This document shows, one piece after another, positions 46,076 through 58,231 of a DNA stretch of 64,000 nucleotides. The DNA is from Macrophomina tecta (taxonomy: Eukaryota > Ascomycota > Dothideomycetes > Botryosphaeriales > Botryosphaeriaceae). Position numbers and translations under genes: made by a program. The stretch lies in contig JAKSGN010000020.1 in the NCBI GenBank assembly GCA_024180945.1, positions 186,001 to 250,000 on the forward strand. Reading direction: 5' to 3'. Each line of letters starts with the position of its first letter. The first letter of the stretch is position 1. Below the pieces are notes generated by a model. The model saw only the letters and a list, made by a program, of their open reading frames with translations. It searched no databases and had not been told where the DNA came from.

Positions 46076-49000
46076 ATTGGACGCTAGTTGACGCGTGATG
46101 GCTTTGATTGTGGGTAGGCCGTCGCGTGTTGCCTTTGTATAGCGTCAAGCGCTACCTAAAGTTTGGAGGAAAGTACCACTCATTCCAGCCGATGCAGAAA
46201 AATATACCACCACCGACAGGAGTTTTATCCTCACTAAATCTGCTAGAAATATTGCAACGTGGTGAGCTGGCGATCCCATGGGCTGAGCAGAGGAGCTGCA
46301 ATGAAGGGCCGCCAGGCCCTTGACAAAGCCACAGAGCCCTTCCCGGTTAGAGCAAACCTCGCCAAACCACAACGAGTCTCTGTGGACTGATGCACTAGTA
46401 ATGGCCACATCTAAGTTTGCGTAGTGCCATGAAGGAACTTCTTGATCTCGCGCCATAGCACCAGAAGGGGCTCCAGAAACTGAGGTCCAGAGACCCAAGC
46501 GCATTCCTTCTTGGCATGTAACCTCTATGCCATGATGTTACCACCTCTATGCAGTACCATCGAAGTGCCAAGTCTGACAAAATGCGCGTTAAAGGGCTGG
46601 CGCAACGTATGGGGTGGACTGTGTAATCTTGTTACACAAAGACCACAATGACCAAGCCACTCAAGAGCCGGCAAAGTCCGTCGAACGATAAGGATGGATT
46701 CAAGTTGCCTTATATCCATGATGCCAAGTCTGACAGGCATGCAGTCATCCTCTCACGCTGTAAGCCTCATGCTATGCAAGTGAGACCGGACGCTGCTCCG
46801 CGCCGAATCGGGTAAAGACGCGCCGACGAAATTCGCTGCAAGGGACAGCACATGTGTGAGTCTCAACAGGTCACCACCGCTGGTACATTTACGCCAGGTT
46901 CTGTTTTCGCTACATGTTTGACCATGACTGCATGACCCTGGCACCACCGCTTGGCGTTTTCGTTGCTTTTTCTTATCTTTGTAGCCGATTTTGCGTAAAG
47001 GTATGTACTCTACAACGGCATTTCGTAAAAATTTGAGGCTGAGGAGACCTCACTGTCCTATTTTCTTTTCCCCCCTCAGATCCAAATGAGCACGCGCCAA
47101 AAAGGGCATTCTTCGTGTAATGGTGCTTACGCATACTGCTTCTACCTGAGTGGTGAGTCAGCCGGCGCCCGAGTGTTGGAGCTCCCACTTTTCCTTAAAC
47201 GCTCCTCCAAATTAGCCAGATTCCGGTCCCGGCTCCGCTTGCATAACCCTTCCGCTCAGCGAGGTCATCTGTGCGCGGCGGAGTCCCCAGACGTTCTGGA
47301 CGTCTTCTGGAAATGCGAGATACGAGCCTTTGGTTCTTCGGTCAGGTGAGCAGACCAAAACGGCACCCGTACGGCAGGCGGCCGGCTTGTCGGGCAGCGG
47401 AAGCTGGCAAGGGAAGATACGTACGCGACTCGGCTGTGGCTATCCTTGTCATGCGCGTGTGGAGCGCTCTCCCTAAATTTGGGTTTGAAGGCTTGAATCG
47501 AACGCTCAGACACAATGTATAGCTCACTTTTGCTCACTCGTCTTTCTCAATCAATATAAACTACGTAGCTCGATAGCTGTACGCGAAGCTGCCGTTCGAG
47601 TGTGGAACGTGTCAATGAGAGGGGTAGGCATTACAGCTGCTTCTAAGGTGAACGGAATATGGATGGAATGTAGCACAGACCATGGTATGTTCCATAGGAA
47701 TTCTGCTGTGTTATCATTCAGCGCTCAACTGCGTTTGTGGACGGGCGTGATTGTTGCCTAGGAGCGGCACAAGCACCGGGTGGGGGCATCAAACCCGGTG
47801 ATCCAGACACTACTCTTTGCGCTCCTCAAAAATCGCAGGCTGTACGGATAATCACCAGCCGCGTACTCTTGGACTACTAAACAGAGCCCATATGTGACAT
47901 TTGTTGAGCACTTTGGTGCTTGGGCCTCTATGTGAGGGAGCGGACCTTGGAGACATACCTTGGCTTAGCTATGCTACTAAACCGTGCTTCCGTATAACAT
48001 CCTCAAATATGAGCTAGCTTTCTGAATATAACGAGCATGATGATGTGCGGGAATGCGGAAGGCTATCTCGAGGAAAGAGCACCTCAAGCTCGACGTAGCA
48101 GCACCTCGAGCATTCCCGCTTCTTACCTTGGACCTTGTGAAGTCAGCTTCTGTAGTATTGCAAACAAACTCGCACACACTCAGCCATCCTCGGCTTTCTG
48201 GAGCCTACGGTCCAGTCATTGATAAATCACACCTCGAGCTGAATAGAAATTCGCGACTTCGTTGGAGAAGATTTAGAAAACAAAAAACAAAAAAAAAAAA
48301 ACCCCAGCGAGCACCGCCACACCACCCCACCGCCCCGAAACACACACACCCCCCCCTTCCAATGCATCGCCACCCTTCATCACCCGCAACGCACCCTGCG
48401 GAGCACTTTCCGCCACACAAACACACACCCCTCTGACAACCCAAATTCGGGCCGAAGGTTGAATAATGACTGGCAGCAAAAGCCATGACATCACGCACGA
48501 CCCGACAAGCCTGCACCACAAAGAGTCCTATCTGATCTACAATCAAAAGCGTCACATGTCGATCACCATCTAACCGAGCCGACGTCTGGCCATCACATCA
48601 CACATCGTCACGGCGTTGCGCGTCAATCCCTTCCCGCACCTCGCATATCTGAAACTCGGTTTCTCAGACACACTCTACCAGTATGAACAACCCCCCCCCC
48701 AACCCCACATACACTTCTTTCCTCGCTAATCGCTGGCTGATCTCGTTCCGGGACTTCTTCCTCGATATCCAGTTTCGTCCTGCATCACAAGTAAATCAAG
48801 CAGAAACTGGCAGGTAAAAGCGATATATTATTAATACGAAGGACGTCAGGTCCCCCGCTCGTCTTTCTTTCTATGCTTTTTTGTTCTGACATCATAAACA
48901 GCCGTCATTGAGTCCGCGGAGTCCGAAGACTGATACAATGTTAGGAAAACACAAGAAAGTGAACAAAAGATACGACACACTGGGTATCACCGAGAGAGAA

Positions 49001-49121
49001 AAAAAAGCCAACCCCTCCTGCGCCATGCTGTAGTAATCCAGAACAGAAGACCGACTCAAAATGTCTGTCCCACCTCTTACTTTTCATACACCTCGGTGGC
49101 AAAACCCTTGCACGAACACCG
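46076..49121. other. Intergenic, 3 kb, no supported gene
   Basis: Only short open frames in all directions, none with coding character. An A-rich run at about 48278-48300 is followed by C/A-rich simple sequence to about 48430, and an A/G run lies near 49000. I see no further tRNA or repeat. Confidence 0.5.
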
Positions 49122-50817
49122 TTATTCCCTCGGAGGCGTGCCAGGAATCGCCGTCGGCGCCGCCGCAGCAGGCGACGCAGGAGAAGGCCCCTCTATCCTA
49201 GCCTCCTCATCAATCGCCGTATCCCAGCGCTCTGGCCTCAACAGAGCCCTCTCCAGCTCCATGAGCTCCGCAGCATCCTTATGCGCGGTATCCATACCCA
49301 GCCGTGACGGGTTGATCTCTGCATATGCGTCCTTGAAAGCCCTCTCCCCGTCCTTCTTGTCATCCTTGTAGTTTTCGCCATTCTCTTCCTCCTCCTCAGC
49401 GACGCTGCCCCCCAGATCTATGCCGAAATCCCAGGGATCGGCAGCCAGCGCCTCCTGATCGGCACGGCCGTAAATTTCGTGGTTGTGCGGATATGTCTTG
49501 AGCAGCAGGTTTTCGGAGCGAGTGGCGGAGCTGCGGCTGCTGTCAAGGGTGCTGGCGGCCCCAGTAGTGGTGGCGCCGCTGTGGCGCCGATTCGAGTAGT
49601 CGACAGATCCGCGTGTGGTTCCGGCGTGGCTGTCAGAACGGCGCCAGATCTTTCCATTCGGTGTAGCTGCGGCGGCAGGAGGAGCAACAGGGGAGCCGTT
49701 AAGGGTGTTTGGTTGGATTGAGGTGTGGCGGGCCCGAGCGGTGCGGTTCGTGTGGTATGTGAATTGGGTTCCATTCTGAGTGGTGGTTCCGGTGTTTGAG
49801 GACCGACCATCAAAAGATCTAAGGTTGAAGAGGCGGCGGAGGAGAGTCCATGTGTAGGGGAGATTGGCCACGAGAAGGGACGTGCTGGCCTCTCGAGTAT
49901 ACCAGTACGTCCAAGCAGTCCCATACGGGTTGCTGAATGAATAATACTTGTTTAGGATCGACGCCAAGATCACGAAAATTCCCAGACCAAAGATGAGACT
50001 GAGGACGAGTTTCCGATGCAGCGGCAACCGGCTCCGGATGATCATTTGCAGGGCGAGGATCAGCAGAAACAAATCCGAGGAAATGTTGAAAACAGCATTC
50101 GTAATGAGGTGGTTCGTAGCGGCATTGCATTGCTGGTTAGGCGTTGGGACGGCCCAGTAGTTGGTGAACGGGCGGCACCATACGCCGAAGTAAAAGATCT
50201 CCATAAAGACGAAACCGAATGTGACGTAGACTGAGAGAATTTTCACTGCGATGTTTTCCTTGAGGGCAACACTGAAACGGGGAAAAAGTCAGCCTGGTTG
50301 CGTTGGCGCCAAGAAAAGAGCGGAAACATACGTTAGGCGGTAATACATGATCAGAAGACATGCCTACACCGCGATTAGCATGGGATTTTCTCACCGGAAG
50401 AGCAGCAGCAGTCATCCATGGGGAAGTTCATATTGCCTCGGCACGTTTGTGCTCGGATGAGAGCTCGATTCTGCATTTAGCGCGACGCACCTTGACCGCC
50501 CATACCGTCATGCATGAGCACTGCTCGACCACGAGCACCAACTTGCTGCCGAACCTGCGTTCGGAAACGTCGCTGGCAGTGAGGGAATCCAAGTCGAATC
50601 CGGGAGGCAGGAGATTGCTTTCAGTGAAGGCGACGATGTTGATCGTGACAATTAAAGCGGTGTAAGAGCAGATGGCGCAAGCCATGATCCAGTCGTCAAT
50701 CTGAAGCTTCCTCACATCGCCACGAAAGAGGAGGATGCGGGAGGCGAAGCGGGCGCAGGCGACAAATACGACGAGCGAGTACCAGATCCATGACTCCTCT
50801 TTGAGCGGGAGGCCCAT
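49122..50817 (-). CDS. Integral membrane protein with fungal rhodopsin domain (Pth11/SAT4-like)
   Basis: Exons 50817-50491, 50363-50332 and 50271-49122 give 502 residues. The 32-nt middle exon is needed to code for the conserved CLLIMYYRLT before VALKENIAVKI. About seven hydrophobic helices fill the first 270 residues (for example IWYSLVVFVACARFA, DDWIMACAICSYTALIV, ILSVYVTFGFVFMEIFYF, FNISSDLFLLILALQMI), with a WCRPFTNYW motif typical of the family. The C-terminal 230 residues are hydrophilic and Ser/Thr/Asn-rich, then acidic, and probably cytoplasmic. The family (PF20684) includes Pth11-type receptors of plant pathogens and many proteins of unknown role. No CFEM domain is present. An upstream in-frame TTG is not used as start; ATG 50817 is. 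Confidence 0.87.
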
Positions 50818-52461
50818 CGTTGAGGGCAAAATCGGGAGCAGGTTGGAGCAAGGCTGGGAAACGAGTGACGAAGACTCGAGTATCGGCTGGGCCTAAGAGT
50901 AGCAGGCGTGGAACTGACACTCAGGACTCGACAAGAAGCTCATGGTAGCATGGGGATAGTGTGGTGTGGCAGAAGCGTGACAGCAGCCCGCAGCTCGGCC
51001 GGTCGCGACTTGGGCAGACGCAAGAGAGCGGACGCAGAGGCGAGGTGGGATAAGAGCGCGGAGGAGAGGTACGGGCAGGCGGGAGGGAGAAGAGGGAAGA
51101 CGGCTGAACAATAATAGATCGGAGGCTCGGCAACAGGTGGCGGAGGCGTTGAGCATGCGGGAAAGGCGACGGGGGATTTTGAGAGCTGGAAAAAAAAAAA
51201 TTAAAGCTCGGTATCTTGAAGGTGGGACGCAAGTAAGCGCGGGCGCGGATCAGGGCCTGGTTGGTAGGATTTTGAGGCGCGGGGGTTTATGTGAAGCTCA
51301 ATGGCGGAGGGACTTGAGAGCTTGCGAGCGCAAGCGGAGCACGGCCGCCGAATCGGGGCTGGTGCGCTGGCCAAAGTGGCCTGTCACCACCCGCCAAACG
51401 TCACCTCTGCTGCGGGATCGCCGGCCACATCCCGTCGCCGGCTTATCTTCGCAGATTCGCAGAAATACAATATTGTCGCTTCCTTCCTTCGCCCGCTGCC
51501 TCGTCAGCTCCAGCTCCAGCGGCTGCGAGCGCGGCAGGGCGGCCAGGCCCAGCGTTGCAGCGCCGCAGCGCCGCGTGCACTCCACCGCCTGCAGCCTGTT
51601 GTCCGCTCTTGGCCTGATGCGGCGAGCGCTAGCTGGACTCGCATCTGCCGATGTCTCTGGGTGAGCTCGAGACCTGCTGCAACGATCGCCGACACCCCCT
51701 CCCCCGACTCCAGCACGCCGCCATCCCTGCGGCCCTTGCCTTGCCCCATCCGCGCCCTCGGTAATTTGCCCGTCGAGCGCGAGGCTGTTGTCGGGCACAG
51801 GCCGCGCGAGGCGGGTCCCGCATACCCACCAGACGCGTCGGGGAAGTGCGGCTGATGGCTCGTCGGCTACACACCTGCGGATGCTGGCCCGCCACACGCA
51901 CCACCCGCTGCTCCCTCTCCCACCGCGCCAGGAACCATCGCCCGCCCTGTGGCTGTTGCGTCGGATGCTCCTGCCATGGCCTCGGGACCCCGAATTCAGG
52001 TGCGTGGGAGTGCCATCCATTCATGCCCTCAACTGCGCTTTGCCGATTGTCTGGAACTCTGCAATTCTGACTAGCTGCATGCTGGAGTGCTTTTAGTTTC
52101 CCATGTCAACCCGGAACCCTCCGTTCACAACCCGGCCCAATCCAACACGAGGGCCTGATGAACAGACTTGCTGTGAACTTCATGCCAAGCCCGTACGCAC
52201 TTCCGACCGGGCCCCATCCCAGATCAGCGGTGGTGAAGATGCCGAACGAACAGGGGTCTCTGTAGAAAATCTCGGGGAGCAGGAAAACTCAGAAATGGAA
52301 AATCGTGCCCATCGCTAGTGGACCCTCAACACTGTGCACCCCATGCTCCAGTTGCCACGCGAACGCCCAATGCGCCTTCAAGGGAAAAAGAGAAAGTAGC
52401 CAGGCGCCTAACCCGCTTCAGCCACCAACCGTTGCAAGCCACCAGCACGGCCGCATGTCGC
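50818..52461. other. Intergenic, 1.6 kb, GC-rich
   Basis: Upstream of the rhodopsin-domain gene and downstream of EAF3. Overlapping open frames on both strands at 51137-52024 have the Arg/Ala/Pro-rich look of GC-rich non-coding DNA; none accepted. Confidence 0.5.
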
Positions 52462-54590
52462 TCAGCGCCTCTCATCCCCCTTGGCCTTGTCGACATACTC
52501 GCTGCCCGCAGTTTCGTACTCGGAAACGAAGATTTTGCCGACCGTCTCATCCTTGTTGAGCCACATGGTGATCTTGAGGAGTTCCTCGCGAAGGCGGTTG
52601 ACTGACTGAGGGTCCATGTTCGTCTGTGCGATGAGCTCCGGTAATGACACTGTATCGATTGGTCAGCCTTGGCATCCGGAAATAACTCATACCCTGTGGG
52701 AACAGTGCGCATCAGGAAGCGAATATCACATCCAAGAATCAAGCGACATTGCAGCACTGCCGGTACATTCCAGAAAATTGGGGAGTGCGGCTCATTCATC
52801 GTGTTCCATGATTGCTCCTGCGCTCCGCAACGGCGCTTCACAGAGCTCGAGCCAGATGCTGGTGTTTCACTTACCGAAGAGACGAAGGAGGTGCTCCCCG
52901 CCGTATATTTCACTCATAGTCTTGCCAGCAAGATCGTCAGTACCGCTTTCGGTCTTCTTGTAGATGTCAAGATACTGATCGCGTTCAAAGCGGTACAGGA
53001 GGATACGGCCAAGAGCCTTGTTGAAATATTCTTTGACACCAGCGATGATCTCCTCAAGGATATCTGCTTCGGCGCTACCGGGAATGCGCTTAGGTGACTC
53101 GTACTCCGAGTACATGTCGAGGATAGTGCTCACAGAGACCTCCACAGGAAGCTTGACGAGCTGGAGATTCTTAGTAATATTCTCCCAGTCATCGACCAGG
53201 AGAGACTTGAGCCTATCAGGCATGTGGAGGCGGATTGCTGGCCTGGACCGGAAAGTTTCCTCCTGCATGTTGAATACTAGTCAGCAACTGTTCATGTAGG
53301 TAGAAACGAAAAAAAAAAAAAAAAAAAAGAACTTTAAAAAAGAAAACAAAATTTAAGAAACGAGTATAGCAAGGCAGTGAAAGGACATCGGGATCGCTAC
53401 TGTCGTCTATTTGCCCATTCTTCAGCACAGTCCGGTAGGCCTTGCAGGACGCGCTGTTGGCCAACTTAAGCGCATTGGCAGGTCGATGTCTGACTTCATC
53501 ATCTCCAAAATGTCTCCTTTTCTTATCCCTTTCTTTTTGGCGATGTTGCTCTTCTCCTCTTTTGAGTCTTTCTTCGGGTGCTTCCTCTCTTCGCGTCTCT
53601 TCTTCTCAGGTTTCTTCTTCTCCTGGGCTGATTTGTCCTTCTTGGGCGGTCTCGTATCCGCTTGAGGGCTCCTGATCTCCGGAATCACGAGCCCCTCGGA
53701 TTTCGCGGCGCGGCGGGTGGTGACCATCGTTGAGGACAGTAGGAAAATACAAAGTAGGCAAAGTAATGGAAAGAGCCGATGAACCAAGAGGCAAGAACAA
53801 TGAAGCGACGCGAATTTGAAGGGAAAAGGCAGGAATTGCGGACAATAGATGATAGCCAAAATAAATGATGAAACATGAAGAATAGAAAGCAGAGTGAAGC
53901 AAAATGAAGTTGGAGCCACCTACTCTTTCGACCTCGAAGTCCCTACCCCTCTTGCGGCCGGCTAGGCTCGTCGACGCCACAGGCGTCTCACGACCCTCAC
54001 TGCCCCGCGTCGAGCCGACGTCCGCCTTCTTTTTGTGCGAAGTGGACGCCGGCTTCTGCACCAGAGAGCCACGACGCATGGACTCCAGCTCTTTTTTGAG
54101 GTTGTTGGCTAGCTCGCGGTTCTCGTCATTCAGCTTTCGCAGACGATCTTGCGGAACCCAGTCGTCCCACCTGGCAGGTTCGTTAGCGATTCCGCAGTCA
54201 CGGCAAAGTGTCATGTTCGGACCAGCTGGGAGTCAAGTTGCGCGACGGCAATTGGAGGCCCGAAGCTGGGATTCTATGCGTCAAGGGCGGCGGAGCAAAC
54301 GGGCAGGAACGTGAACTCAAACAAACGGAGCAATGGCCGAAGAGCAGACGCGAAGTGAGGACAAGGGGAATCCGCGGGAGCTGGCCCTGGAGCGGTGACG
54401 AGATCGGTGAAAGGAAGCGTACTTACGTGGCCTTCCAGCCCTTGTAATGGACCTTGTACTGGTACGCGCTCTTCTTGTCGTTGGGATCTACCAGCTTCAC
54501 GTCCAGTACCTTGGCCTCGTAGAGCAGCTCGTGATGGAAGCACAGTGCCTTTTCGTCCTTGGCGAACATGGGTTGCGAAGCCGGCGCCAT
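52462..54590 (-). CDS. EAF3: Chromatin modification protein EAF3 / MRG15 homologue
   Basis: Exons 54590-54427, 54170-53924, 53262-52875 and 52649-52462 give 328 residues, the usual size. The N-terminal chromodomain (LCFHHELLYEAKVLDV, then YKVHYKGWKATWDDWV formed across intron 1) binds methylated H3K36 in known family members. A Lys/Arg/Ser linker (GRKRGRDFEVE) leads to the MRG domain (RPAIRLHMPDRLKSLLVDDW, YFNKALGRILLYRFERDQY, GGEHLLRLF, SLPELIAQTNM). Eaf3 is a subunit of both the NuA4 acetyltransferase and the Rpd3S deacetylase in yeast. Intron 1 is 255 nt and intron 2 is 661 nt, both unusually long here; intron 2 holds a lysine-rich open frame. The gene shares a 320-bp divergent promoter with the NKP2-like gene. 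Confidence 0.93.
53422..53727 (-). other. Lysine-rich open frame inside EAF3 intron 2
   Basis: An ATG in a good context at 53727 opens 101 codons that start MVTTRRAAKSEG and continue as a highly charged Lys/Glu/Arg segment with GIRKGDILEMM. Near 53465 the frame seems to slip: the next frame continues in protein-like fashion (LKLANSASCKAYRTVLKNG, then DDSSDPDV) to about 53390. It is in the sense strand of EAF3, flanked by the intron's donor (53923) and acceptor (53263), and preceded by a pyrimidine-rich stretch. It may be a nested small gene, a gene relic or an alternative exon. No family recognised. Confidence 0.35.
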
Positions 54591-54910
54591 GACGGGCGTG
54601 CGAAGGGGTGGCGCGAGGATGAAAGTGAGTCGATGGGAGGCGAGATCAGCAAGGCAGTAGCGAGTAGGAAGGGGCGTCTCGAAGCAGGGTCTTGAGGCGG
54701 CTGTTCACGTGTTATGGGCTACGCGGGCAGGAGGGAAGAAATGTTGGCGGCTTTCTGCTGCACGCCCCGGCGCGTCGACAGCAGCCTCGCTTGTCCGAGA
54801 ACGCGTCTCCCGGACCACCGCCATCCTTTCCGCCAACGACGCGTCCTTCCGCCACCGCTGTTCGCCTCGTAGCCGCTCTGCGCGCCCATCCTGCTGCCCT
54901 GGTCGCCATC
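54591..54910. promoter_or_regulatory. Divergent promoter of EAF3 and NKP2-like gene
   Basis: 320 bp between two divergent start codons. GC-rich with no evident TATA box, as usual for housekeeping pairs. Confidence 0.5.
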
Positions 54911-55534
54911 ATGGCCCCAACCGAGTCCTCTATCCTGTCTAACTTCCTCCTTCCGCCCGCGCCGCTGCAGACCATCATTACCTTACGCCAATTCACCGAT
55001 CTCTTCCCGCGCGCCCACCAGTCCAATCCCGCCATACCAAAGCTTTATCGCGAGCTTCAGCACCAAAGGGCAATTGACACCGATGACGTCAAGCGTAATA
55101 TTGCCGCTGAGTGCAAACGCGGCGAACGCCAGGTGCGTGAGGTCGCTCGCGCGAGGAGACGCGACGAGGCTGCAGACAGTGCAGCCGTTGGCCTGACACG
55201 CAGCGAAGGGGTAGACATCATGATGGAGGCAGACTTACATGGACATGCTGGAGCTGCTGTGGGGCAGAACAACGACAGACCGAGGAAGCGCATGGTAGAA
55301 ACAGTGGTCGAGGACTTGGAACTGGCAGAGCGAGACCTCGAAGATGAGATTGCCGAGATCGAAAGGGAGTCCGACGCCATTCTAGCAGATCTCCAGAGCG
55401 TTGTCAGCGACCTCAGTGATCTGAGACATGGACGCTTCAACAGGCCTGCCGCTGGAGGCGACGAACTAGGGCAGGAGACGGTGGACATTCTCCGGCAGCT
55501 ACAGGCCGTATGTCAAGAGCTCGGGAATGATTGA
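54911..55534 (+). CDS. Cnl2/NKP2-family kinetochore protein
   Basis: Single exon, 207 residues from the ATG at 54911. The frame is open further upstream, but the family's conserved N-terminus begins here: TESSILSNFLLPPAPLQTII, then LRQFTDLFPRAHQSNP. Next come ELQHQRAIDTDDVKRNI, a basic stretch, and a long acidic coiled coil (DLELAERDLEDEIAEIERES). S. pombe Cnl2 and yeast Nkp2 are small coiled-coil subunits of the inner-kinetochore CCAN/Ctf19 complex, so a centromere role in the nucleus is expected. It is divergent from EAF3. Confidence 0.82.
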   Translation: MAPTESSILSNFLLPPAPLQTIITLRQFTDLFPRAHQSNPAIPKLYRELQHQRAIDTDDVKRNIAAECKRGERQVREVARARRRDEAADSAAVGLTRSEGVDIMMEADLHGHAGAAVGQNNDRPRKRMVETVVEDLELAERDLEDEIAEIERESDAILADLQSVVSDLSDLRHGRFNRPAAGGDELGQETVDILRQLQAVCQELGND

Positions 55535-56039
55535 GATCGCATAATGGCGACGTCTTGATCTCCATTATAGCTTCATTCCGAGGGGCGTGAATACCGACAA
55601 TAAGATCATATGCTGAGAAGACGATACTGTCAAAGCTCTCCGCACTGGACAGAATGCAGCCCGTCACAGCTGGTCAGAGAAGCGCCGCTTCCGGAAAGAT
55701 AGATGGTACCATGCATGAATATGAGATTTTACTCGCTTCTGCTGACTGTAGCAGAGCGCATATCTCGAGGTTCTGCAACCCTCATGCAGTGGACGCTAGA
55801 ATGCGGCTTCGAATTCGCTGCGACATCACTGATGGCAGACATGGAGCTTTGTCCTCATGCAAAGTTACAGCTTTATCTTAGCGCTTATACGATCTGTCCG
55901 ACAACAAATCCGTCAGGGAGGAGAGCAGTGGGGCAATTGTGGAGGCTGAGGCAATGATATCGTGCGAACTATCTAAAGAACTCGCCTAGAGCTGAGAATC
56001 CGTCCATCTCTAAACCGCCCCACTCTATCGTACCACCGC
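55535..56039. other. Intergenic
   Basis: About 500 bp between convergent stops of the NKP2-like gene and the FAD oxidoreductase. Nothing recognised. Confidence 0.5.
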
Positions 56040-57609
56040 TCATGCTACCTTCTTCTGAACGGTCCTGCTCTCCCCTAATCCAGCTAATGAAAGCGCAGTC
56101 CCATACAGCCTGATAAGGATCATCCCAAGCGCGATGATAACCCTCACAATGTAATCCTTCATGGTAAACTGCGGCATCTTTCCTCGAATAAATTTCGTTT
56201 CCACCCTTTTCCACGGCACATTTCCGCCCAGACCCTCGCACGCGACGTTGATGCCCGACGTAAATCCATCCTCGTGAAAGCCATAGCCAGTCCAGGCACC
56301 AGCGTACCAAATTCCCCTCTTTCCCTGGATTTTGGGCAGCAGCTCTTGCGACTTTACCGCTGCGGCTGTGTACAGAGGGTGTGCGTACTGGATAGCGGCC
56401 TGGGTCAGCTCCGGCTTGGGCATGTGCGGGGGGTTCATGGTGACGAGAACATGGCCGAATTCAGAGACTGGAATATGTTGAAGGATATTCATATTGTATG
56501 TCAGGGAAACGCTGTTCAGGGCGCCGGACGGAGTAGCGTTAGGAGCTCTCGGGTTGGATGGCCTGGACTTCGATAGCTGCTGTGAGCTAGTGGTGAGATA
56601 ATTCCACGAGGACCAGGCAATCTCCCGGCGCGGCATGAGTGAGAGGTCCGAGTGCAGGAAAACTGTGTTTGGAGTAGTATGGAAGGCGCCCATAATCTCC
56701 TTTTCTTCGGCCGTGGCGGAGGCTGAGATGATGTCTCTCGCTTGATTACCGTGGCAGGCCAGGATCACCTCGTCGAAGAGTTCCTTGTGGCCACTCTTCA
56801 ACTCTAGGACGACTTTGTCGTCTTCGTTTGTAACGCTCTTGACTGGAGACGAGAGGTGGACTTGCTCCGAGGGGAAATCTCGCATGACCGCATTAATGTA
56901 TGTTCGGGAGCCATTCTTAACAGTCAACCACGGAGGACGTTCACTGATGGTGCTCAGTAGATGATGGTTCCACAGGAAGCGAATTAACGTCAAGGCAGGA
57001 AATTCCAAGGCACATTTGTCGGCACCTGTGCTCCAGACACAAGCTGTCATGGGGATGAGGTAGTCATCGCGAAAGCTCGCAGAATAGCCTTCGCGATCCA
57101 AATACTCGCCGATGCTGAGATCCAAATCGACGTGAGCATCGTCCTTGAGAAGATCCAAAGCAAATTGATTGAAGCGAATGATATCGAAGATCATTCTCCA
57201 ATGGGATGGGTTGAAGAGGTTTTCTTGCTGAGCAAAGACTGCGCCCAACGAGGTGCCGGCCCATTCGAAAGCCCCTTCGTCGCGGGAGACGCCAAATGTC
57301 ATGGCTGTTTCCACAATTTTGACATTGAGCTCCTTGAGAAAGGCAATGAAGTTTGCTTTTAAGCATTAGCTTGAGGATCACCCAAGGAACGCCAGAAGTC
57401 TCACGATAAGTTGCAGTGTTGAGGACAATGAAGCCGGTGTCTACCGGGGTCTTGCGGTCCTTGTATGCGAACTGGACAGTGTTTGTATGGCCGCCCAAGC
57501 GGTCAGCTGCTTCAAACAGATGCACTTCATGAGGCGTGTTCCTGAGAGCATAGAGTGCACCGAGACCGGTGATTCCGCTGCCTACAATGGCAATTCTTTT
57601 CTTCTCCAT
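56040..57609 (-). CDS. FAD/NAD(P)-binding amine-oxidase-like oxidoreductase, membrane-anchored
   Basis: Exons 57609-57405 and 57355-56040 (49-nt intron) give 506 residues. An earlier in-frame ATG at 57648 would add 13 residues; the one at 57609 puts the dinucleotide-binding motif at the usual distance from the N-terminus (RIAIVGSGITGLGALYAL). It is followed by HLFEAADRLGGHTNTV and DTGFIVLNTATYPNF. The C-terminal FAD-contact region is GIWYAGAWTGYGFHEDGF. A hydrophobic helix near the end (VRVIIALGMILIRLYG) suggests a membrane anchor. The set resembles COG2907-type flavoproteins, which in bacteria often sit beside cyclopropane fatty acid synthases. The substrate is unknown; a lipid is plausible. 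Confidence 0.85.
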
Positions 57610-58231
57610 ACTGATGTTGTGGTGTGGTTTGCGAGCAGAGATGGACACAACTTCCCTAAACAGCAGGTACTGACATCATCAATTGCGAGACTCGAGAGAC
57701 AGAAGATTGGAGGCTCAAAGAGCAGCACGGAGTGGTTGAGACGGTGAAGGAGTGGAAGAGATTGTCGAGTGAAAACAGAACTCAAACACAGCTAAAACGA
57801 TCACAGGGAGGAATGTAGCCGGGGTCTCCGTTGTACCGGATCGTGGGAGCACGAGCAGGGATCGCAGCGAGCGCCAAGCCAGGAACGGCCAGCCGGTCCA
57901 ACAACAACTCCGGCCGCGGATGTGCTACTTGGCATGCGGCGACTCTCCAGCACCGCCGCTTGTTCCCTCCGTCTACACTGCATCACCGCCCCGCCTGCTG
58001 CCCCCAGATACCCCCGCCCATCCGTTTTCATCGGCTTCGCTCTTGCTGGATCTTCGAGCGCTTGCGTCCACGCCTTTTACGACTCACGACCGCCCCTTCT
58101 CCCACTGCGTCAGCGGCGCACGCGCACTACAGGCACCAGCCACTCCGAACGAGGTCGTCCTTTATTCAAGCCAGTCTCAGTTTCGCCAATACATCAACTT
58201 TTCGCCGAGGCACGGATTGCAATCAACAACC
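57610..58231. promoter_or_regulatory. Divergent promoter of FAD oxidoreductase and VTI1
   Basis: About 620 bp between divergent start codons, GC-rich. Open frames through it in three phases are extensions or shadows; no TATA box seen. Confidence 0.45.

Noticed and set aside
51137..52024. Open frames of 175-240 codons between EAF3 and the rhodopsin-domain gene
   Set aside because: Several mutually overlapping frames on both strands with the same low-complexity Arg/Ala/Ser text; no consistent frame.
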